From: Flavobacterium sp.
GTDB lineage: Bacteria; Bacteroidota; Bacteroidia; Flavobacteriales; Flavobacteriaceae
Assembly (NCBI GenBank): GCA_003449615.1
Contig: DMHA01000054.1
Span: forward strand, 3,805-8,910
Direction: 5' to 3'
Length of the DNA stretch: 5,106 bases
Under the pieces are notes generated by a model that was given only the letters and a program-made list of their open reading frames with translations, was not told the origin of the DNA and did not search any database. The position numbers and the translations under genes were made by a program. This document shows positions 1-5,106 of this stretch, in pieces. Positions within the stretch are counted from its first letter, which is position 1. The number at the start of each line of letters is the position of its first letter.

Positions 1-1925
1 TTGTCAATCAAAATTCCCAACGGGGTTTTAGTTTTCGCTATAATTTGTCTGGTTCTTTCATCAAAAGGAGAATTTTCGAATAAGCCTTCTTTTCCAGTGA
101 ATTTATCAATTAAACGATCAGGATTAATAATTCTCGTGGTAAATCCAAGTACTTTTCCAAGCAGCGAACCTTCAAAAATAGATTTCCCTAATCCAATTAA
201 AAGCAAATCATACTCCCCGTTATTAGCAACCTCAGCAATATTGGATTCTATATCGACCGTAGCTTGAAACAAGGTTGTAATTTCTTGGTTCAAGTTTTTT
301 GATTCGGCAATTAAAGGCAAAAACTTGTCTTTTTCGTATTGTTCTAAATTGTATGAATGTACTTCGTCACTCAATGTAAGATGCATGGCTGTTACGGTTG
401 ACTTGTCTTTTTGTTTTTTGACTAAACTATTGGCAAGTCGTAAAAGCGATTTCCCTTTTTCGTTGTTTCCAAAGGATAGTAAAATTCTATATTTTTCAAT
501 AGTAGAAATTTCGTCTAAATTTTCGTCTTTGGTTTTGAAAATTAAATTTATAATATTCAAGGTTGGACCCGTCATAAAAGTAGTAACCAATGCCATTATA
601 ACCATCATGGTAAAGACTTCGGGCGTAAGCACTTTCAAATCTAAACCAATATTCAAAACAATCAATTCCATCAAACCTCGAGTGTTCATCAAAGCCCCAA
701 TAGTCAAACTATCACGCCAACTTTGACCTACGAATTTTGCCGCTAAAGCACTTCCTAAAAACTTACCCACAACAGCCACAAGAATGATAAATCCTGTAAC
801 TTTCCATAGATAAGGATCGTTTATCAAGCCAATTTCTGTACGTAAACCTGTAAAAACAAAAAACAAAGGAAGCAATATAATTACCGAAACATCTTCGACT
901 TTTTCTATAAAAAGATTCCTGAATTTAGTGATGTCAGGCATAATTACACCGGTCATAAAAGCACCAAAAAGAGCGTGAATACCAATAATTTCGGTAGTGT
1001 ATGAAGAAATAATTAAGGTTAAAAAGAAAATGGCAACTACAGGTTTATTCAAACTGTCTTTGGTACTATATAATTCACCTATTTTCTTTAGAAATGGTTT
1101 CACTACAAACAGCATAACAAGTACATAAGCCATTGCCATTCCTATAATATAAAGCGAACTCACGAAAGTTCCCGCCTTTACAATGGCAATTACTGCGGCA
1201 AGCAGGCACCAAGCGGTAATATCATCAGCGGCAGCACAGGTAATAACTATTGCTCCTAATTTAGTCTTATGAATGCCTCTTTCTTGCACAATTCTTGCCA
1301 AAACTGGAAAAGCAGTAATACTCATTGCAATTCCCATAAACAAAGCAAAGGGCATGAAAGCCACGCCTTCTGGAGCGAATTTAAAATAAACAAAATAGGC
1401 CAGTCCAATTCCCAGAGCAAAAGGGAAAACGATACTTGCGTGACTAATGACAATGGCATCTTTAGCTCTGTTTTGCAATACTTTCAAATCGAGTTCCATA
1501 CCAATAACGAACATAAAAAGTATTAACCCAATTTGACTTAAAAACTGCAAATTGCCCAAAGAAGCAACGGGAAACAATGTCAATGAAAATACAGGAAAAT
1601 ACAATCCCAACAAAGAAGGTCCTAGAACAATTCCTGCAATTATTTCACCAATTACAGAAGGCTGACCAATTTTTCTGAAAACCCAACCGAAGAATCTTGC
1701 GACTAATATTATGGTTACAATTTGTGCCAAAAGGATAGCCAACGGATGATGCAAATTATTTGACATCGAATCGATAAATTCATTCCAATGTCCATTTTCA
1801 ATCACAGGATTCAAGAGTTCTTTATCTACTTCTAATCCTTTTCCCAATTTCAAAATCCAATATATCAAAGCCGTAAAACCGCCAGTAACGACAAAATAAA
1901 AAATGGTGTTTTTATGGTTTTTCAT
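1..1925 (-). CDS. CPA2-family cation:proton antiporter with C-terminal USP-like domain (3' end cut by window edge)
   Basis: Probable inner-membrane monovalent cation (K+ or Na+)/H+ antiporter for ion and pH homeostasis. The frame is open with no stop for 641 codons. It starts at the only in-frame ATG (1923-1925) and runs off the left edge. Residues about 7-25 form an extra N-terminal hydrophobic helix, followed by a roughly 35-residue polar stretch. The antiporter core begins near residue 61 and includes GQPSVIGEIIAGIVLGPSLLG (87-107) with its GEIxAGxxLGPS signature, SITAFPVLARI (202-212), the paired ion-site acids D234-D235 in AAADDITAW, K388 in VVGKFLG, and MNTRGLMELIVLNIG (413-427). The last motif resembles plant CHX and bacterial Kef-like proteins. 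About twelve or thirteen helices end near residue 463. A soluble region from about 478 (YRILLSFG) to 600 looks like a universal stress protein domain, including DLLLIGLGKSIFEG (573-586). TPLGILID at the cut looks like the start of a second USP-like repeat, so roughly 100-120 residues are probably missing. No TrkA-N domain is seen. Family call is strong; ion specificity is unknown. Confidence 0.93.
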   Translation of the reverse strand, partial: MKNHKNTIFYFVVTGGFTALIYWILKLGKGLEVDKELLNPVIENGHWNEFIDSMSNNLHHPLAILLAQIVTIILVARFFGWVFRKIGQPSVIGEIIAGIVLGPSLLGLYFPVFSLTLFPVASLGNLQFLSQIGLILFMFVIGMELDLKVLQNRAKDAIVISHASIVFPFALGIGLAYFVYFKFAPEGVAFMPFALFMGIAMSITAFPVLARIVQERGIHKTKLGAIVITCAAADDITAWCLLAAVIAIVKAGTFVSSLYIIGMAMAYVLVMLFVVKPFLKKIGELYSTKDSLNKPVVAIFFLTLIISSYTTEIIGIHALFGAFMTGVIMPDITKFRNLFIEKVEDVSVIILLPLFFVFTGLRTEIGLINDPYLWKVTGFIILVAVVGKFLGSALAAKFVGQSWRDSLTIGALMNTRGLMELIVLNIGLDLKVLTPEVFTMMVIMALVTTFMTGPTLNIINLIFKTKDENLDEISTIEKYRILLSFGNNEKGKSLLRLANSLVKKQKDKSTVTAMHLTLSDEVHSYNLEQYEKDKFLPLIAESKNLNQEITTLFQATVDIESNIAEVANNGEYDLLLIGLGKSIFEGSLLGKVLGFTTRIINPDRLIDKFTGKEGLFENSPFDERTRQIIAKTKTPLGILID

Positions 1926-1966
1926 AAGGTACTGCTTCAATATATTTAATGCAAAGTTGCAAAATT

Positions 1967-1974
1967 CAAATATA
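1967..1974 (-). promoter_or_regulatory. Candidate -7 promoter box for the antiporter gene
   Basis: The minus strand reads TATATTTG, an exact match to the Bacteroidota -7 consensus TAnnTTTG, about 40 bases before the antiporter ATG. That would give a leader of roughly 35 bases. No TTG lies 17-23 bases further upstream, so the -33 element is missing or diverged. Further minus-strand matches (TATTTTTG at 2005-2012 and 2028-2035) and a near match with the common trailing C (CAACTTTGC, 1951-1959) also occur. In such AT-rich DNA the choice among them is uncertain. Confidence 0.3.
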
Positions 1975-2070
1975 TAAATTTTATCCCATAGATTTATTTT
2001 ACCCCAAAAATAAAAACAATTAATTAACAAAAATATTCTATTAAAACTAATATGTAAATGGTCGATTAGT

Positions 2071-2078
2071 TACCTTTG
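2071..2078 (+). promoter_or_regulatory. Candidate -7 promoter box for the RND transporter gene
   Basis: TACCTTTG followed by C matches the flavobacterial -7 consensus TAnnTTTG exactly, including the frequently seen trailing C. It lies 19 bases before the ATG at 2098. Transcription would start around 2083-2086, giving a very short A-rich leader and no Shine-Dalgarno sequence, which is common in this phylum. No good -33 TTG is seen in the expected interval around 2045-2052. Position and sequence make it the best promoter candidate in the window. Confidence 0.55.
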
Positions 2079-2090
2079 CCAAATTTAAAA

Positions 2091-2114
2091 ATGACTAATG
2101 ATCAAGTGGTTTAG
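2091..2114 (+). other. Possible 7-codon leader ORF overlapping the RND start
   Basis: An ATG at 2091, in an A-rich start context, opens a seven-codon frame (MTNDQVV) that ends at TAG 2112-2114. It overlaps the RND start codon at 2098 in another frame. The TGA at 2092-2094 lies in the RND frame two codons before its ATG, so the transporter cannot start earlier than 2098. The leader ORF may be chance, a translational leader, or the real A-rich initiation site with reinitiation seven bases later. Confidence 0.2.
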
Positions 2115-4515
2115 TTTAGGATTTTGGGAATTATTTGCCCGTGTTGTCCTTAGAAATAGAATTTTAATGTTGTCGATTATTGTGGCGATAACTGTTTTAT
2201 TGGCAATGCAATGGAAAAACATCCATTTTACGCAAACCGAAGCCAATATGTTGCCCGACGATAACATCGTCAATATCGAGTACAAAGCTTTTTTAAATAA
2301 GTTTGGCGAAGAAGGAAACCTAGTGGTCATTGGTGTCAAAGACAGTGCGTTTTTCACTCCAAAGGCTTATGCTGCTTGGGGAAAATTAATGAACAGCCTC
2401 AAAGAGGACAAAGCTGTTGATTTGGTCATCTCAATAAATGATTTGAAAAAACTACAAAAAAACGAATCGCTCGAAAAATTTGAATTGGTTCCATTTGTCA
2501 ATCAAAATAAAACCTCCAACCCAGTTTATCTCGAAAAAATAAAAAAGGAACTCTTCAATGATTTGCCTTTTTATGAAGGGTTACTTTTCAACAAAAAATC
2601 AGGAACGATTCGCTCTGCCATTTATCTGGACAAGAAAATTGTAAACACTCCTGCCCGAAAGGATTTTATCTTAAATAAATTAGTTCCCGCTGTAGAAACA
2701 TTCGAAGAAGAAACCAAAATTGACCTTCGTGTTTCGGGAATGCCCTACATTAGAACGCTCAATGCACAGACTATTATTGGCGAAATTGGCATCTTTATAG
2801 GAGCATCATTATTAGTAACTTCCTTGCTTTTCTTTTTCTTTTTTAGAAGTTTTAGAGCTACTTTAATTTCGATAATTATTGTGATTATTGGTGTGATGTG
2901 GTCCTTTGGATTCTTGGGATTGTTGAAATATGAAATCACGGTTTTAACGGCTTTAGTTCCTTCTTTAATAATCGTAATTGGGATTCCAAATTGTATTTTC
3001 CTGACCAACAAATACCATCAGGAATATAAAGTCCATCGAAACAAAGCCAAAGCGCTGCAAAGGGTTACGACCAAAGTAGGAATGGCAACCCTGATGACCA
3101 ATCTCACTACAGCCATTGGTTTTGCCACTTTCGTGGCTTCAAATAACGAATTGCTGCTGGAATTTGGTTTGGTTACTTCCATCAACATTATGGCATTGTT
3201 CTTTTTGTGTATCATTGTCATCCCCATTTTCCACAGTTATATTCCCGCTCCAAAAGACCGTCACATCGAGCATTTGGACCGAGGTTATGTAAAATCGTTT
3301 ATGGATTGGATTTTGCGAAACGTAAAATACAATCGTTTTTCGATTTATGTAGTGGCTGTTTCTCTCCTTGTCATTAGCATTATAGGCATTTATAAAATGC
3401 GGATTTCAGGAAGTATCATAGAAGATATGCCCAAAAAAGAAGCCTTTTTTCAAGACATCATTTTCTTCGAAAAAGAGTTTGATGGCGTAATGCCGTTGGA
3501 AATTATGATTGACACCAAACGCAAAAAAGGCGTGATGAAACTGTCCACGCTCAAACGAATGGAGGAATTAGAACAAGCTATTGACGAAATTCCAGAATTA
3601 TCAAAACCCATTTCGGTAGTCAATTTAGTCAAATATTCCAAACAAGCGTATTATAACGGAAATCCTGATTATTACGAATTACCCACTTCGCAAGAGCAAT
3701 CTTTTATTTTAGGTTATGCCAAAAATGCAACCAAAGACTCGAAAGAAAATCTAATGAAAAGTTATGTCGATTCGACTGGACAATTTGCTCGAATTACCAC
3801 TTTTATGCGTGACGAAAACGGAGATGCCATCCCAAAAATTGAAGCTGAAATTCGTAAGGAAGCCAATAAAATTTTTCCAAAAAACCAATACAATGTCGCG
3901 ATTACCGGAAAAGCATTGGTTTTCCAAAAAGGAACAGGTTATTTGTTAGACAACCTACTTTCTTCTTTGATTTTTGCTTTTTTCCTAACCGCACTTTTAA
4001 TCGGGTTTATGTTTCGCTCTTTCAAGATGATTTTGGTTTCGATAATCCCAAATCTATTGCCACTACTACTAACGGCGGGAATTATGGGCTTTTTTGACAT
4101 TCCCTTAAAACCATCAACGATATTGGTTTTCGGAATCGCTTTTGGACTTTCGGTCGATGATACCGTTCGTTTCTTGGCGCAATATCGAGAGGAATTGAAG
4201 AAAAATAACTGGAAAATTCGAAAATCGGTTTACGCCACTTTTACCGATGCTGGCTTGAGTATGTTTTATACTTCCATCGTTTTGTTCTTTGGGTTTTCGG
4301 TCTTTATGTTGTCTAGTTTTGGCGGAACCATTGCTCTTGGCGGACTGATTTCTTTGACTTTATTATTCGGAATGTTGTCCAATTTAATGTTGCTTCCCGC
4401 TTTGGTTTTAACCCTGAACAAAACTTTGGCAAACGAGCAGGAATTCATCGAACCCAAAATTGACATCATCGAACCAACGGATGAGGAAATTGATAATTTA
4501 GTAAAGAAAAAATAG
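2098..4515 (+). CDS. RND/MMPL-family transporter permease, 805 residues
   Basis: Proton-driven inner-membrane transporter of the RND superfamily (MMPL-like); substrate unknown, with lipids, hydrophobic compounds or drugs being typical for relatives. The protein has the two-repeat RND plan. TM1 is at about 22-38, and a periplasmic domain at about 40-222 opens with FTQTEANMLPDD (44-55) and FGEEGNLVVIGVKD (69-82). TM2-TM6 span about 226-378 and TM7 about 412-433. A second periplasmic domain covers about 435-615, and TM8-TM12 span about 617-770. A charged cytoplasmic tail ends in LVKKK. The second repeat carries the relay motif GLSVDDTVRFL (683-693, with D687 and D688). The matching site in the first repeat is GIPNCIFL (295-302) and has no acid. 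The first available ATG is used, because an in-frame TGA lies at 2092-2094. At 805 residues it is shorter than tripartite drug pumps (about 1000-1050) and fits the MMPL-type branch. No adaptor or outer-membrane channel gene is adjacent. The antiporter gene is divergent and a terminator lies downstream. Confidence 0.93.
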   Translation: MIKWFSLGFWELFARVVLRNRILMLSIIVAITVLLAMQWKNIHFTQTEANMLPDDNIVNIEYKAFLNKFGEEGNLVVIGVKDSAFFTPKAYAAWGKLMNSLKEDKAVDLVISINDLKKLQKNESLEKFELVPFVNQNKTSNPVYLEKIKKELFNDLPFYEGLLFNKKSGTIRSAIYLDKKIVNTPARKDFILNKLVPAVETFEEETKIDLRVSGMPYIRTLNAQTIIGEIGIFIGASLLVTSLLFFFFFRSFRATLISIIIVIIGVMWSFGFLGLLKYEITVLTALVPSLIIVIGIPNCIFLTNKYHQEYKVHRNKAKALQRVTTKVGMATLMTNLTTAIGFATFVASNNELLLEFGLVTSINIMALFFLCIIVIPIFHSYIPAPKDRHIEHLDRGYVKSFMDWILRNVKYNRFSIYVVAVSLLVISIIGIYKMRISGSIIEDMPKKEAFFQDIIFFEKEFDGVMPLEIMIDTKRKKGVMKLSTLKRMEELEQAIDEIPELSKPISVVNLVKYSKQAYYNGNPDYYELPTSQEQSFILGYAKNATKDSKENLMKSYVDSTGQFARITTFMRDENGDAIPKIEAEIRKEANKIFPKNQYNVAITGKALVFQKGTGYLLDNLLSSLIFAFFLTALLIGFMFRSFKMILVSIIPNLLPLLLTAGIMGFFDIPLKPSTILVFGIAFGLSVDDTVRFLAQYREELKKNNWKIRKSVYATFTDAGLSMFYTSIVLFFGFSVFMLSSFGGTIALGGLISLTLLFGMLSNLMLLPALVLTLNKTLANEQEFIEPKIDIIEPTDEEIDNLVKKK

Positions 4516-4526
4516 CTTTTTTATTT

Positions 4527-4622
4527 GGAGCTAATCCCGCTATTCGCTATATCTTTTTTAGGCTTCCAGTTCGCCGCAGCGAACTGGAAGCCTAAAAAAG
4601 GATGTCGCTACTATCGGGGCTA
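4527..4622. repeat. Long imperfect palindrome, probable dispersed intergenic (REP/MITE-like) repeat
   Basis: The left box (GGAGCTAATCCCGCTATTCG from 4527, continuing to CTATAT at 4552) and the right box (GATGTCGCTACTATCGGGGC from 4601, then TA) flank a perfect inner inverted repeat. The boxes also pair imperfectly with each other: AGC (4529-4531) with GCT (4619-4621), CCCG (4536-4539) with CGGG (4615-4618), and about 9 of 13 positions between 4540 and 4552. The whole unit could therefore fold as one hairpin of about 93 bases on either strand. From memory, elements with closely similar outer boxes and variable inner arms recur between genes in Flavobacterium genomes; that is recollection, not a search. 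It starts 12 bases after the RND stop. No transposase is present in the window. Confidence 0.7.
4553..4600. repeat. Perfect 22-bp inverted repeat with 4-base loop (core of the palindrome)
   Basis: The left arm, 4553-4574, runs from CTTTTTTAGG to CAGTTCGC. It is the exact reverse complement of the right arm, 4579-4600, which runs from GCGAACTG to CTAAAAAAG. The loop is CGCA (4575-4578). The arm ends are A/T runs while the centre is GC-richer than its surroundings. A transcript would form a very stable hairpin, but the 3' arm ends in A residues with no U tract, so this is not itself a standard intrinsic terminator. It could protect the RND mRNA 3' end or form a cruciform in DNA. Confidence 0.9.
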
Positions 4623-4627
4623 AAAAT

Positions 4628-4667
4628 CACCCGAAATCTAATTTAATGGTTTAGGGGTGCTTTTTTT
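4628..4667 (+). terminator. Rho-independent terminator after the RND gene
   Basis: CACCC (4628-4632) pairs with GGGTG (4655-4659). After a small internal loop, AAATC (4634-4638) pairs with GGTTT (4648-4652, one G-U pair), leaving a 9-base loop. One C separates the stem from a run of seven T residues (4661-4667). The sequence before the stem is AAAAAT, so the minus strand also has a short T tract after the same stem, and the element may work weakly in both directions. It lies 112 bases after the RND stop, beyond the palindromic repeat, so the repeat would be part of the RND transcript. Confidence 0.7.
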
Positions 4668-4684
4668 ATCATTTTAACAATAAA

Positions 4685-4734
4685 TTCGCATAGAAAAAAT
4701 ATCATTTTGTTTATTTTTTCGCGTAGAAAAAATA
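4685..4734. repeat. 17-base direct repeat with an inverted copy between
   Basis: TTCGCATAGAAAAAATA (4685-4701) and TTCGCGTAGAAAAAATA (4718-4734) agree at 16 of 17 positions and lie 33 bases apart. Between them TATTTTTTC (4712-4720) is the reverse complement of the GAAAAAATA part of both copies (4693-4701 and 4726-4734). It could pair with either copy (loops of 10 and 5 bases), but not with both at once. The stems are nearly all A/T and therefore weak. Function is unknown. Confidence 0.55.
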
Positions 4735-4822
4735 AAAAAATCAAATTTTAAACGAATAAATTTAGAGTGATTTAACTCCTTATTAGACCAATACTCACAA
4801 TGGCTTTTCCAAACAAATCAAT

Positions 4823-4830
4823 TATATTTG
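4823..4830 (+). promoter_or_regulatory. Possible -7 promoter box before the right-hand edge
   Basis: TATATTTG matches the TAnnTTTG consensus exactly. A convincing -33 TTG is absent; only TGG at 4801-4803 is at a suitable distance. If active, transcription would start around 4836 and run through the heptamer array and the GC-rich palindrome toward the ATG at 5094, giving a leader of about 255 bases. Chance matches are common at this AT content. Confidence 0.25.
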
Positions 4831-4843
4831 TACTGCGATTGAA

Positions 4844-4906
4844 AAATCTAAAATCTAAAATCAGACACGAATCCGCCGCGGCGGACAAACGGGCGAAGCA
4901 AATCTA
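4844..4906. repeat. AAATCTA heptamer repeats interrupted by a GC-rich segment
   Basis: AAATCTA occurs in tandem at 4844-4850 and 4851-4857, followed by a partial AAATC at 4858-4862. After a GC-rich segment of about 37 bases the unit returns at 4900-4906. The distance from 4858 to 4900 is 42 bases, an exact multiple of seven. Low-copy arrays of this kind are prone to slippage. The GC-rich segment could be an insertion into a longer array or simply lie beside it. Confidence 0.6.
4872..4885. repeat. GC-rich perfect 14-bp palindrome
   Basis: TCCGCCGCGGCGGA is its own reverse complement and stands out sharply from the surrounding AT-rich DNA. The flanks (GACACGAA before, CAAACGGGCGAAGC after) are also richer in G and C than their neighbours. 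Its centre resembles the centre of the larger palindrome at 4571-4582 (TCGCCGCAGCGA). It could be a protein-binding site, a hairpin with essentially no loop, or the remains of a small mobile palindromic element. Confidence 0.6.
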
Positions 4907-5093
4907 AAATTATTCGATTTAAAAGATTTTGAAAAAAAGTAGCCAAAAACTATCTCTAAATATGGCTTAGCACTTATGCTATAAAAATAAAATGCAGCAA
5001 CAAAAGTAAAACATAGACCAACAAAAATAAGAGGATGCGAATACTAAGCAAAATTGCTGTTATTTGTTAAAATTCATAACCACTTTTAAGTAC

Positions 5094-5106
5094 ATGACAA
5101 AAAGCA
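5094..5106 (+). CDS. Possible start of the next gene (only MTKS visible)
   Basis: ATG ACA AAA AGC runs into the right edge. The frame is open back to a TAA at 5028-5030, and no earlier in-frame ATG exists. Upstream sequence is A/T-rich (TTTTAAGTAC) with no Shine-Dalgarno sequence, which is not disqualifying in this phylum. Four codons cannot identify a product. Two minus-strand frames are also open at the edge, ending at TAA 5067-5069 (frame reading AFCHVLKSGYEF) and 5058-5060 (frame reading LFVMYLKVVMNFNK). The right edge could therefore instead hold the end of a converging gene. Confidence 0.2.

Larger units (their letters stand above)
4668..5106. other. AT-rich stretch without a convincing gene
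   Basis: No reading frame of credible length or codon pattern occurs on either strand, and no tRNA or rRNA is recognisable. The stretch holds the short repeats, promoter box and GC-rich palindrome listed separately, plus a possible gene start at its right end. The longest noteworthy open stretch is 30 codons on the minus strand (4977-5066), hydrophobic and without an ATG. Confidence 0.6.

Noticed and set aside
1..1526. Plus-strand open frames at 1-267, 325-726 and 1269-1526
   Set aside because: They lie antisense to the long antiporter frame, whose translation shows strong family motifs throughout. The plus-strand translations show no recognisable domain.
1926..2097. Riboswitch or operator shared by the divergent genes
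   Set aside because: The region is short and AT-rich. I see no conserved aptamer-like pairing and no strong symmetric operator, and the RND leader appears too short for a riboswitch.
2085..4469. Minus-strand frames (for example 2085-2357, 2745-3011, 3018-3227, 3450-3641, 4266-4469) and the plus-strand frame 3764-3949 within the RND gene
   Set aside because: All overlap the clearly coding RND frame, and their composition is that expected of shadow frames.
4553..4600. Inner perfect hairpin as the main RND terminator
   Set aside because: The 3' arm ends in AAAAAAG followed by GATGTC with no T tract on either strand. The hairpin at 4628-4659 with seven T residues is a better terminator.
4527..4734. 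CRISPR array
   Set aside because: The repeats here are palindromic or only two copies, and there are no regularly spaced units with variable spacers.
4978..5073. Small plus-strand frames starting at ATG 4992 or 5035
   Set aside because: They end after about 5 and 11 codons, have no start-context support and show no recognisable features.

Overview
The window looks like chromosomal DNA from a member of the Flavobacteriaceae, most likely Flavobacterium. The reasons are very AT-rich composition, A-rich start-codon contexts without strong Shine-Dalgarno sequences, Bacteroidota-type -7 promoter boxes (TAnnTTTG), and two protein families whose wording matches flavobacterial homologues. The placement is inference from recalled family features; no search was run.

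Layout. Positions 1-1925 (minus strand) encode a CPA2-type monovalent cation:proton antiporter whose cytoplasmic C-terminus carries universal-stress-protein-like sequence. The window edge cuts off its 3' end, so 641 residues are visible. Positions 1926-2097 are a 172-bp divergent intergenic region with candidate promoters in both directions. Positions 2098-4515 (plus strand) encode a complete 805-residue RND/MMPL-family membrane transporter. Positions 4516-5106 hold no convincing gene. They contain a 96-bp imperfect palindrome with a perfect 22-bp inner stem (probably a dispersed repeat), a Rho-independent terminator, short AT-rich direct and inverted repeats, an AAATCTA heptamer array interrupted by a GC-rich palindrome, one more possible promoter box, and an ATG 13 bases from the edge that may begin the next gene.

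The two genes are divergently transcribed inner-membrane transporters, one for ion homeostasis and one for proton-driven export or lipid-type transport. Nothing shows that they share a function or a regulator. The RND gene appears monocistronic: it has its own promoter box and a terminator about 110 bp after its stop, and no adaptor or outer-membrane channel gene is visible beside it.

No clearly new biological system is visible. The best candidates for follow-up are the palindromic element behind the RND gene, the GC-rich palindrome inside the heptamer array, and the one-sided loss of acidic proton-relay residues in the RND transporter.
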